Shown here one piece after another: positions 1 to 10,510 of a stretch of DNA of 64,000 nt (its first letter is position 1; each line of letters starts with the position of its first letter). The DNA lies in NCBI GenBank assembly GCA_021495925.1, contig JAKEKT010000029.1, positions 62,001 to 126,000 on the forward strand. The letters are read 5' to 3'. The notes under the pieces were generated by a model, which saw only the letters and a program-made list of their open reading frames with translations, did not search any database and was not told the origin of the DNA. Source of the DNA: Diplodia intermedia (taxonomy: Eukaryota; Ascomycota; Dothideomycetes; Botryosphaeriales; Botryosphaeriaceae). The translations under genes and the position numbers were made by a program.

Positions 1-1320
1 GAAGACGAAGGTCGTTTCTCTAACTTTTATAGAAGATTTAAGCCGCTACTCTATCTCTAAACTAAAGATACGTTTATAGAGCGAGTCTAACGTTAATTTA
101 AGCTTCGTTTTCTACTTCTTATAGGTCTTCTACTTAACTTTACTTCGATAGAAGCTTAGAGAAGTAGAGACTCTACTTAAAGAATACTTTATAGCTCTTT
201 TTATAAGTCGATCGACGTACTCGTTATCTAGAATATTCTCGTAGCTAAGATACTATTCTAAAGAGACGGTATTTTCTCTAGCCCTTAGCGTTTTAGCTAA
301 TCTAATAGCTCGAATTTACTATGCTTACTCGGGCGTATTAGCGGGCTTACTTAGCCTAAGAATCGCGGCCTAGTTATCCGCGTAGATTCTTATATCTTTA
401 GAGACGTGCCCGACTCTAATAACGAGTTTTAGAACTATTACTAGCCTCTCTATCTCGTCGTTATATACTAGATTCTTAGAATCGAGATTCTTATAAATCT
501 AGCGCGCTAGATTCTCTTTAGATTAGCTAAAGTTAAAGGCTACTACCTCGACCCCTACGTTTCTACTCGTAAATAGAATAAAGACGTTAGAATAGATAGC
601 TATTCGATTAGAGAATACTTTCTTAACTTCGAGCGTATAAGTCTTAGCCTACTTCTCTTTATTTAAGAGGCTAATTATAGTCGAATAAAATAGTTCGAGT
701 AACTACGATAAAAAGTAGAAGGATTTAACTACTTTTAAAGATGTAAGTTATATTTTTAAAAGAAGTTTAATCTTCTCTAACTACGTAGATCTATCTAAAA
801 TCCGTTAATCTAGATTAATCTTCTCTAGTTCGATTCGAATAAGATAGAATTCTTCGAGTAAATTTATTCTAAGAGTATATTTTCGTAACCGCTTATTTAA
901 ATAAATATTCGCTAATAGAATTTTACTCTCTATTTCTAGAAGAATTATAGGGGTAGTCTTAAAAACCTTTAGAATCTTTCGTAGAGTAAGATTCTAAAGA
1001 ACTCTAAATTAGTAGATAAACTACCTCTAATTTTTCTAGTAGATTTCGAAGCCGTAGTCTATAATCGTAGTAACGTAAGCTAGATATAGCTAGCGAACCG
1101 CGTAGAAAAAAAGCCCTCTTTTAATATTAGCTAGTCTAGAGAGGCGATAGAAGGCTAAACGGGCCTAGCTAATTCTTTTAGACACGTGCGTTTTAAAGAT
1201 AAACTCGTAGTTAAAGTAAATTTCTAGTTATTTAACTTATTCTTTAGGTTCTATTACGTTCTTCGTAGAGAGCGTAATTAAAATAAAATAAGATTTTAAG
1301 TCTTTCTTAAAAGAACGAAC
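1..1320 (-). mobile_element. Left fragment of a RIP-mutated LINE (ORF2 RNase H end)
   Basis: This is the ORF2 C-terminal (RNase H) part of a Tad1/I-like LINE in minus orientation. It aligns base for base with 4980-6299 of the better preserved LINE copy, differing almost only by C-to-T and G-to-A changes. Its 3' tail lies beyond the left window edge. It stops exactly where the 5' LTR of the gypsy element starts, and the alignment resumes at 15981. So 1-1320 and 15981-20170 are two halves of one LINE. CA and TG dinucleotides are almost absent here, as expected after RIP. Confidence 0.88.
1316..1320. repeat. Left target-site duplication of the gypsy element
   Basis: The sequence is CGAAC here and CGAAT at 15981-15985. 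The matching site in the undamaged LINE copy (6295-6299) reads CGGGC, so both are RIP-altered copies of one 5-bp target. Five bp is the usual Ty3/gypsy duplication size. Confidence 0.8.
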
Positions 1321-1958
1321 TATTACGAACTCTAAAGTATAAGGGCTTTATAACTCTAAGAGCTAAAGTCTATACGGGAAGAACGCCTATAAGAAACCTA
1401 AATAAAATAGAAGACCGCACGTAATAAGAAGCCTATAAGAAAAGCGGAACCGTAGAAATACGATAATCTAGTTAAATTATAGTCTCGTAAGAAATGCGGG
1501 ATCTAGAAAGCGAGAAATAGACGTAGAGACGCGAATATAAGTAAGATAATAGTTACGTTCGCTTAGTAGTAACGAAGTTTAAAAGATAAAATTTCGAAAG
1601 CTATCGAAGCGCCGACGTTACGTACGACCTATATAGATTATAGTAATCTAAGGCTTCTAATTCTTAATCTTTAATTTAGCCCTTATAATTCTAAGGGTCT
1701 AATCTAGATTATAACTAGCTTTTCTATAGTATATAGATATACTCTTTTAGCTAGCATCTTAACTCTTTATAGTTAACTTAAAGTTCTAATTTAAACCCTA
1801 TTAATTTAGAGGTAACCGGCTTACTATATATTATATAATTACGTAATACTTCTTATCTAATTATTATTACCCCTCTCTTATCTCTTTAAGATAAACCCTT
1901 CGGTTTAATCTATCTACTAAGCGACTTCGAAGCTTAGTAGAAGAAGCCTATCGTTATA
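1321..1958 (+). repeat. 5' LTR of the gypsy element
   Basis: It matches 15343-15980 over 638 bp. The differences I checked are transitions. It begins TATTACGAAC and ends TCGTTATA. Canonical TG...CA ends would become TA...TA under RIP, as seen here. Confidence 0.9.
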
Positions 1959-4000
1959 CTTTAACTACTATTCTTATAAGAGAAGAAAGATAGTTAACCT
2001 CGAAATAGAAAAGTATTTCTAGTATAGAAATTACTAATAAAGTAGTAATATAAATGTCTTTATAAGTAATAACCTCTAATAGCCTACGATAGCGAATCTA
2101 TTCTAAATAATTAACGACATCTAGAGCGAGCTTAGATAGCTCTAGAACTAATTTCGCGACTAAAGCGAGAAGAACGCCCGACTCTAGAAAGAGCTTAAGG
2201 CGCTATAACGTTAGTCTACGCTACCTACCGCACTAATTATAGAACCCGTAGTAGTACCCGCTACTAAGGTTAAGGTTTCGAAGCCCGATCTATATCGAGA
2301 AGATCGTAAGAAAATATAAAACTTTATTATCTAGCTAAATAACTATATTTATTTCTTCTACGAATAATTTACTAATAAAGTAGAGAAGATACTCTACGCT
2401 AGTATCTTTCTACGCGACTTCGCGAAGTAATAGTTTCGTTTCTATAAGCGAAAGTAATAGAAGAAACTACTCTAGTAATAGAACGTAGCGACGATTAAGC
2501 TCTTTAGTAACTACTTAGTCTTTACGTAGGCTCTTAAAGAAGCATTTATCGGTCTTAATAAAGCTCGCTTAGCTACTCGTATTCTAATAAACCTTAAATA
2601 AAAAGAGTCTATATAAGACTATACTACTCGATTCTAGAATATAGTCTATCTTACTATCGAATAATACTTCGACGCTACTCTATAGACTTTCTACTACTAG
2701 AGACTAAGAGAGAAAATTAAAGACGCTATAGTCTACTACGATAGACTCGAGAACCTATCTAAGCTCGTCGAGCTAGCTTAGCTTATAGATCGATAACGTA
2801 ACGAGCGATAGTTCGATAAGAAACCCTACGAAGCTAATAGTATCTAGCTATAACGACCCCGCTATACTTAGAAAGAAGGCGATGCTATAAAGTTAGATAA
2901 TATCTAAAGAGATACCCCGTTAAATAATAATAAGAGCGAAGAATAAAATAAGAAAAAGAGTAAACGCACGTAACGTAAGAAATAGACACCCTAATAAAAG
3001 TTATAATTCGATAAGAGGCTATATATCTACTACGACGATAAGTAGAAAAGAATATACCGCTACTTATATAACCTTAAGAAGAAGACACGTAATACCGCGA
3101 CTACTACTAGAGACTACTAAAAGACTTTATAAAAGCTCTCTTTAACGTTTAAAGAAGTCGACCTATTCGAGAAAGTCGATAGGCGACGTACGATACTTAA
3201 TATATCTAAATACGCTAGGCTTAGCTAGACCGCGTATTACGATAACGACTACGTTATCTATTAAAGCGATAAAGACGCTACGGGTTAGTATTCGAAACCT
3301 TAGCTCGTTTAAGCCATACTACGCACCTAGGCCTAGTAAGACATCGACGAATTTATCGAGACGCTATCTCGAGATAACGACTTAGTAAATAGTAATATTA
3401 AAGAATTCTATAATAGCACCTTCGACTCTAGCGATATCGAAAGCGAATGCGATACGGCTATACTTACTCGAGTTATTAAGTACCTTAAATAATACGAAAA
3501 CGTACGCTAAACTAATAATATAACCTCTACTACGACCTAGATACCCGCTATCGGACTAGGCTTAGACACTTAGTAATTTCGAGTTCGAGAGAGAAAACTA
3601 GAAGGTCGACTATAGAATAGATAGTAGTAGTAACTCTAGAAAGAATTCTCTTATTAAACGGCTAACGAGATTAGTAAGTAACTTCGCGATAAGATACGTA
3701 ACGCTTAGTAGAAATAAGATAAACGAGACCTTACGCGTCTAGCCGAGCTACTCTTTTAACGAGGCGTAGTATCTATTAGAAGAAATACTCTATAATAGCG
3801 CCCTAGCTATAAGAACGACACCTCGCCTTACTACTATTAGATAATAGTAGGGACCTTACGCTAGCGAAGGTAGATTAGCCGTAGAAAATAGACCTACTAG
3901 AAGGACTCGACTCTTTAAATAGAGTAACTAGATAATATAACTATCGAAGACCTCGTCTAATTAGAAAACTAGACGGCCTTTCTAGTTAGAGATTCTAGAA
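1959..4000 (+). pseudogene. Gypsy gag remnant (capsid and zinc knuckle)
   Basis: The plus strand carries degraded Gag. A capsid-like stretch at about 2300-2850 reads as an aromatic-rich, charged Gag protein once stop codons are ignored. Around 3019-3066 a track of Tyr, Asp and Arg codons has the spacing of a CX2CX4HX4C zinc knuckle in which TGC/TGT codons have become TAC/TAT. The rest, up to the LINE insertion at 4000, is gag-pol sequence I cannot assign. There are many in-frame TAG/TAA codons. Normal Gag binds and packages element RNA; this copy cannot encode it. Confidence 0.6.
3988..4000. repeat. Left 13-bp target-site duplication of the young LINE
   Basis: AGAGATTCTAGAA occurs here and again at 10498-10510, flanking the LINE at 4001-10497. 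A variable duplication of this size is typical of target-primed reverse transcription. Confidence 0.85.
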
Positions 4001-4429
4001 TTTATTATTTATTTATTTAGTTTAACGTCCCTCTAGAGTCTAGAACTATTAGAGACGAGGTCCCTTAAGAGGGCCCGCTTCTATCTATATATCTAAATAC
4101 ATGCGTGCCGGAGGGGGGTTCTAGAAGGGTACTAGGAACGGTATGCTTAAAAGCTTAAAGAAGAGTAGAGAGCATAGATAAGATAAAGAAAAGATAAATA
4201 AAATAAAGCGAGAGCTTAGAAACCGGCGAAAATAGAGGTAAAAAGTAAAGTAAGTAAGTCCTCTTCTTAGAGAGGGCCTTTTCGGCTAGTTAGATTCGTT
4301 TAGCTTTCTTCTGTCTAAGACCGATACTTGCTTACTATTTATTATAACCAGCCGGAGCATTACCACTAGCGAACTAGCTGCACAACCCTACTCCTAAATT
4401 TAGAAATCTAAAAAAGAGCCCTAAATAGA

Positions 4430-4501
4430 GGTTACTCGACCGGGAATTAAACCCCGGCTTTTTAGCCCCGTTAGCTTAGTTACTAACTGCACTAGATAGC
4501 C
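4430..4501 (-). other. tRNA-like module in the LINE 3' UTR
   Basis: This 72-nt minus-strand segment has the length of a tRNA. It starts with GGCTATC, followed by TAGTGCAGTTAG, close to a pol III box A. Near the end GGGGTTTAATTCCCGG resembles a T-arm with box B. Its terminal AGTAACC would pair with the first seven bases if two As were once Gs, a change RIP would make. The anticodon arm is not clearly tRNA-like, so this is probably tRNA-derived (SINE-like) and not a functional tRNA. The same segment is present, more mutated, at 24811-24882. Confidence 0.5.
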
Positions 4502-4706
4502 GTAGATACTAGTAGAAACGGCTGCTTAAGCTTAAATACCTACTATTTAGCCGTTTTCCTTCGGTTCTCGCCCGTTTCTGCTCCAAATCGAAAGCGGCGA
4601 GGGCGCCGAGAACGAGGAGAAGCAGAAGAAGAGAATAGAAGAAAGAAATAAGTGTAAACGAGCGTCTAGCGGTACGTATTTAGACCTCGTTAGGCAAGTC
4701 GTTTAA

Positions 4707-7700
4707 TTACCATCGCCTAGTAGTAATCTTTATTTGTTCTAAGAACTTAGCCGTTAGGCTAGTCCCTAGAGTCGAGGAAAAGAGATCCGAAAGGTCGAGT
4801 CGATACTTCTTAAGCCCGTCTTTTAAGAGAACCCGAGGGCCTCTATAAAGAGGGTAAGAGAGAAGTAGATGGCGTGGTATCTGTCTAGCCGTACGGCTGT
4901 ATCTATATTAGTCGTTTTCGGCGTGGTTAAGGCGATAAAGATAAGACTTAAAGTAGCCGTGTCCGATCTTTAGTTAATAGAAGGCGGAGGCCGTTTCTCT
5001 AACTTTCGTAGGAGATTTAAGCCGCTGCCCTACCTCTAAACCGAAGGTCCGTTTATAGGGCGAGTCCGACGTCGATTTAAGCTTCGTTTTCTACTTCTCG
5101 TAGGTCTTCTGCTTAACTTTACTTCGATAGAAGCTTAGAGAAGTAGAGGCTCTACTTAAAGAGTACTTCGTAGCTCTTTTCGCGAGCCGATCGGCGTACT
5201 CGTTGCCTAGAACGTCCTCGTAGCCGGGGCATTATTCTAGAGAGACGGTATTCCCTCTAGCCCTTAGCGTTTTAGCTAATCTAATAGCCCGAATTTACTG
5301 TGCTTGCTCGGGCGTATTAGCGGGCTTGCTTAGCCTAAGAATCGCGGCCTAGTTATTCGCGTAGATTCTTATATCTTTAGAGGCGTGCCCGGCTCTAACG
5401 GCGAGTTTTAGGGCTATTACTAGCCCCTCTATCTCGCCGTTATATACTAGATTCTCGGAACCGAGGTTCTTATAAATCTAGCGCGCTGGGTCCTCTTTAG
5501 ATTGGCTAAAGTCGAAGGCTACTACCCCGACCCCTACGTTTCTACCCGTAGATAGAACGGAGGCGTTAGAATAGATAGCTATTCGATTAGAGGGTGCTTT
5601 CTTAACTTCGAGCGCGTGGGCCTTAGCCTGCTTCTCTTTATTTAAGGGGCTAACCGTAGTCGAATAGGGTAGTTCGAGTGACTACGGCGAAAAGTAGAAG
5701 GGTTTAACTACTTCTAAAGACGCGGGTTGCGTTTTTAAAAGAAGTTTAATCTTCTCTAACTGTGTAGGTCTATCTAAAACCCGTCGATCTAGGTTAATCT
5801 TCTCTAGTTCGATTCGAATGGGGTGGGATTCTTCGAGTAAATTCGTTCTAAGAGCATATTTTCGTAACCGCTCGTTTAAACGAATATCCGCTGGTGGGAT
5901 TCCACTCTCTATTTCTAGGGGAATTATAGGGGCAGTCTTAAAAACCCCTAGAATCTTCCGTAGGGTAAGATTCTGAAGGACTCTAAATTGGCGGGTGAAC
6001 TGCCCCTGATTTTTCTAGTAGATTTCGGAGCCGTAGTCTGCAACCGTAGTAACGCAAGCTAGATATAGCTGGCGAACCGCGTAGGGGAAAAGCCCTCTCT
6101 CGACGTTGGCTAGCCTAGAGAGGCGATAGAAGGCCGAACGGGCCTAGCTAATTCTTTTAGACACGTGCGTCTTAAAGGTAAACCCGTGGTCGAAGTAAAT
6201 TCCTAGCCATTTAACCTATTCTTTAGGTTCTACCACGTCCCTCGTAGGGAGCGTAATCGAAATAGAACGGGGTTTCGAGTCTTTCTTAAAAGAACGGGCG
6301 AAGTGAATAAGCTTCGTCTTTTTTAGATCGAATTCGATATGGTTTTCCTATCCCCGCGTATAGAGTTTACCCGCCTTCTTCTCTAGAATCGCCTTATTAC
6401 GTTTCCAGCTACCGGAGCTAGCTATAAGCGCAATATCGTCGATATAAGAGAGAAACGAAGCTTTAGAGGCGGGAAATAACTCTCGAAGATAGATTAGAAA
6501 GAGAATAGGCGAGACCGGGCTTTCTTACGAAATACCCGTCTCTATCGGGCTAAACTCTTCCTCCTCTCCGTTAAACGCGAGGCTTAGTGTCCGTATAGAT
6601 ATAAACGATTTTACCCACGCGAGTAGGTTAATCGGCATGCCGATTCGAGCTATTATAGCTAGGAGTTATTCTTCGGCCACGTGGTTAAAGGCGCTTTTAA
6701 CATCGAGAAAAAGCACGGAGGTCTTACGTTTAAGACGGCGGTTCTTCTCTACTTTATTCGATAAAAGCATTGCGGCATCTATCGCGGATTTCTTTAACCT
6801 TTCCCTAATTTGGGTGTGGTGAAGAAGGTCGGAGGTCTCCGCTAGATAGCCTAGCCTTTTAGCCGTAATCCGTTCTAGTACTTTTCCGAGACAATTAAGA
6901 AGAGAAATAATACGATAGAACTTCGGGTCCGCGGTATCGCTCTTTCCCTTACTTAGAATTGCCCCGGTAGCCGTACGCCAGCCCGTGGGATGATATCCGT
7001 AGGCGAATAGCGTAGAAAAGACCTTAGTAAAGGCGCCGGGCTTCGCTCTAAACGCATAAGTAATAATCTCTTACGTAATAGCGTCTGGTCCCGGCGTTTT
7101 CCCTTTAATTTGCGTGAAGCACGCATCTTCGATTTCCCTTAAACTAAGCTCCGGCCAGTCCTAGCGTTTAGGGACGTAGCTTTGCTAGTTAAAAGGGGCG
7201 GTAGAAGGGGGCGGCGGGAAGAGCCTCTTTCTAAGGGCTAAATACTTTCCCTTAAAACTACCTTCTAGACGTTTTCCCGTATGCGTGTCGTGGCTAATCT
7301 CGGGGATTCTAGCATGCGTTCTAGGCTTAGTATAAGCCATAGCCTTAAAGATAGTCTCGGGGGTTTCTTTTTCTAGAAAAGAATTCTAGTGTTCGCGTTT
7401 AGCCCTCTTAACCGCTTCGAAGTAGATATTTCGGCTGTTTAAGTACCTCCGCTTATTCTCTTTCGTGCGTAGAGATTTAAAAGCGTCGGCCTCTCTTCGT
7501 AGTCGTCTCCGTTCTTCTAAAAGCTCGTCTAACTACTACGGTTTAGATCGAGCTCCTAGTTTTAATCGGGGAATAGAAAGGTCCGCCGCGGTAGATATAG
7601 CCTAGTTAAGGCTTGCCCCTAGAGCATCTAGCGCGGGTATTTGGCGAATCGAGCCTTCTATTAAGTCTTTAGAGATATCTTCCGATAAGAGGTTTAATTC

Positions 7701-8531
7701 TAAGCTTTTTAGGGCCTCGAATACCACCGTCTCTATCTGTTGTTTAAAGATTTTCTAAAACTTAGGCCAGTCGGCCTTTCCCGTATTAAATCTAGCGGTA
7801 GTGGCTACCGTAGAAGGTCCCGTATAGCCGGCCGGTTCTAGACTAAATAGAATTACCTTATGGTCGGAATTAAAGTCCGCGATCGTTTGCTAGTCGGTAA
7901 TTCTATTAGCTAAGGCCGGCGTAGCAAGTATAAGGTCGATAATCGTCTCTCTTTCTAGATGGGGGCGGTAAAAGATACCCTCGCCCTCTTTGTTTAAGAG
8001 AGATAGATCGTTTTCTTCTAACCATTCTACTAGCCGGTTGGCGCTAGATGAGGGGGAAGATTCTAGATCCTACTAGGGATGATGAATGTTAAAATCCCCG
8101 GCTACTATAGCCTGCGTTCTAAGGGATTGCCATTGTAGAACGCGTTCTAGAGTAAGCCGGGAATCGTTGCCCGTTTAATCCTTCTAGTTATATAAGTTAA
8201 GTAGCTTAAACTTTGACTTTCGCTGCTCTATACTTAGAACTATTAGATCGGGACTTTGCTAGGATCCGGCCTCTAAATTCACCTCCGTTCCCCTAAGAAA
8301 GCGGGAGACGTAGGTTAGTGTTCGAGGCCTTAGATCGGAAGAACAGACCGGTAGAATTTAAACGAATAAGGGGTGATTAATCGACCGAAAGCCCGAGTTC
8401 TCGTAGAGTAAGATATACGGTTCTTAATAAAGAACGAGGTCTATCTTTAACTCTACTACGATGTCTAGAATGGATTCCGTTACCGGAATGCTTCTATTTA
8501 AGTTAGCTTGCAGAACTCGTAAAGAACTCAT
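4707..8531 (-). pseudogene. LINE ORF2: endonuclease, reverse transcriptase, RNase H
   Basis: ORF2 runs for 1275 codons from an ATG at 8531 (start MSSLRVLQANLNRS) to TAA at 4707-4709, 11 nt after the end of ORF1. In order it has an apurinic-type endonuclease (LQANLNRS near the start, GDFNIHHP and a TIIDLILAT block), reverse transcriptase (FLDVKSAFNHV, GIS-x-x-SPVSPILFL, and the catalytic YIDD at 6435-6446) and RNase H (GEIEGLVIALKLA, IYADNQAAI, GNEYADRLAKRA). It is broken by several in-frame TAA/TAG codons, for example in the reverse transcriptase motif B where a Gln codon became a stop and the next Gly became Glu. The normal product nicks target DNA and reverse-transcribes element RNA at the nick. 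Confidence 0.85.
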
Positions 8532-8542
8532 TTAAAATAAGT

Positions 8543-9868
8543 TTATTTAGAGTTCTTTAGGGCATTTCTCGGCCCCCTTAGCTTCTCCGCCTTAACGAAA
8601 ACGCCGTAAACGTAGAGACGTTTAGAGATGGCCTTTCGAGCCTCCTCTTCGGTCTCGAACGCGAGAACTAGCGAGCCCGTAGACTGCTCCGCTCTTCTAG
8701 CCTCTAGCGTAAGCTAGTAGGGGGCACCGATAACCTTTAGGCCGTCGTTATAGACCTCGATTTCTGTCCGAATAGCCTCGCTAAAGTTCTCGCGGGAGAG
8801 GGTCGAAAGGTCTCGCGTAGGCACGCCGTGTACGGCCATCTTATACCACGTGCGGTTTTCCGTAATCGACCGGGTAGAGATAACCCGATTAATTATCGCC
8901 TTATTCTTTAAAAGGAATTCGGCGGAGGAGTTCTTGTATGCGGTAAGCACGATGTTCTTTTTCGACGAGAGAGAGACCGTTGCGATCGTAGGTCTCGTTC
9001 TCTTAAGCTAGTTCGAAAACGCCTTGTTAAAGGCGTTTCGTAGCCTAAAGAACGAGAAGTTCGCGATTTCCGTAGCCGGCGTAAGAACGATCTGCCGCGT
9101 AACTTTCTTAGGCGTAAGGGCCTTCGACTTTTTCTTTAAAGAAGGGGTAATCCATAGCCCTTCTTTCGACGCGGCGGTGGCAGCTATCGAGGCATACGTA
9201 GGTTGGCTAGGCACTACGATCGGCTACTGCGTAGGCTTCGGGCGTTGCGGGGTCGGGGGGGTAGCCCTTTGCGAGGCCTAGTTCGAGGGGATAGCGATGG
9301 CGAACTTAGATAAGTCCTTCGTTTTCTTCGCGAGGTCTACCGCGGTCTTTTCGAGGGCTCGAACTTGCGTAGTAAGAACCGCGCCGGCCTTATCTACGGT
9401 TTTACCCGTCTTAGTGTACTGCCGTACGATCTTAATTAGGTCTAGAATAGACCTCTATTTTTCCCCGAAGGGGGCGAGATCCGCGGCCTTAACTAGAAGG
9501 CCGAGTGCGCATTTCACGGCCTCTTTCGACGACCGTAGGTTTATTTCGAGTTGCCGTACGTTCTCGATGTTCGGGTCGATACGGGGTTTAAAGGCGAGTC
9601 GAGAGTTCGACATTTCTTTCTTCGCGGGGGGGGTTGGTATAACCCTTAGAAAGGGCCGTTTCTTACGTAGGTTCTCTTGCGAAAAGGGATTTTCCGCGGG
9701 TTTAGGGGCCGAGAGGTCTGGCGTAGCCACTACCGAAAGGGGCGTAGGCGTAGCCGGGGGGTCCTCGAAGTTTTCTATGGCCGTATCCATGGCCTCGGAG
9801 TCTATATCCTGCGTTAGGGGAGGCAGGGTAGGGCTCGGAGGGGGTGAATTCTGCTTCGGAGGAGGCAT
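8543..9868 (-). pseudogene. LINE ORF1 (Gag-like), a few premature stops
   Basis: ORF1 has 442 codons on the minus strand, from ATG at 9868 (MPPPKQNSPPP) to TAA at 8543-8545. The N-terminal 137 codons are open up to a stop at 9455. Further open stretches lie at 9214-9008 and 8950-8714, all in one frame, separated by TAG/TAA codons that fit RIP of Gln or Trp codons. The N-terminus is Pro/Ser/Thr-rich. The C-terminal half has the RRM-like layout seen in Tad-type ORF1 proteins (AVHGVPT near the middle, LVLAFETEEEARKAI near the end). No CCHC zinc knuckles follow, although many relatives have them. Probable role is RNA binding. Confidence 0.7.
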
Positions 9869-10497
9869 TCTGGGTCCGGAAGGGGATTTCCAAGCTCTTT
9901 CTATAAGAAAAACGTGTAGAAATAATAGAAATAGACGAGGGATAGACTAGAAGTAAATTACCGGCTTTAGTTTCGTCTAAACTAAGCCGTAAACAAAAGA
10001 AACCTAGGCCGAGGCGAGGGCTTTTCTTAATCACTTACTTCCTAGAAGTGAACGAAGGGGCCGATGGGGCCGGCGGAAATGTTAGAGGTTTCGGGGGACC
10101 GAGTGGCGCCTTGGCGTTAAGCTCGGACCGTGCGGAGCGTCTGTGCACGCAAAACTCTTTAGTGAGGCCTAGGAAAGGGGCTTCCAGCAGGCTTTAGAGT
10201 AGAATTCCCGGGCGCAGAAAAGAGCTGCCGAAATGCAACTTCGGGAACGGATTCCTTGGTGCCGTGCGGTCCTCTGTGCGAAGTTTAGGGCGAATTCGAG
10301 TGGTTTTCGAGGGTGGGGGGGGCTACGGAGCCCTAGCTGGCCTAGCACTACCTGGGGCACCTCTTTTTCCACGTACCACGCAACAGCGCGTACGTCTACG
10401 AAGCTAAGAATCGAGATTCTAGCTTAGGGAATCGAGGGCTTTCGAACGGTACCGGTCTTAGCGTGATTCTCGAGGGTCGAATTCGTGATTTTTGTGG
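9869..10497 (-). other. LINE 5' UTR / internal promoter region
   Basis: About 630 bp lie between the 5' end of the LINE insertion and the ORF1 ATG. I see no coding potential on the minus strand. The same segment is present in the RIP-mutated copy up to 20170. It should hold the internal promoter a LINE needs, but no motif can be named. Confidence 0.5.
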
Positions 10498-10510
10498 AGA
10501 GATTCTAGAA
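10498..10510. repeat. Right 13-bp target-site duplication of the young LINE
   Basis: It matches 3988-4000. Gypsy sequence resumes after 10510. Confidence 0.85.

Larger units (their letters stand above)
4001..10497 (-). mobile_element. Near full-length Tad1/I-like LINE, youngest copy
   Basis: A non-LTR retrotransposon of 6.5 kb in minus orientation is inserted in the gypsy element. Reading on the minus strand it has a 5' UTR (10497-9869), ORF1 (9868-8543), ORF2 (8531-4707) with endonuclease, reverse transcriptase and RNase H, and a 3' UTR with a tRNA-like module, ending in a short A-rich (TAAA)-type tail at 4001. It keeps many CA/TG dinucleotides and long open stretches, unlike the other copies, so it inserted later or escaped most RIP. 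A few premature stops still disable both ORFs. Confidence 0.9.

Noticed and set aside
1959..1990. Primer binding site of the gypsy element
   Set aside because: The sequence after the 5' LTR is too altered by RIP to match a tRNA 3' end with confidence.
6637..6822. Short plus-strand frame
   Set aside because: Antisense to the LINE reverse transcriptase.
9297..9950. 217-codon plus-strand frame in the young LINE
   Set aside because: Antisense to ORF1, which has family-like sequence and continues in frame with further ORF1 blocks.
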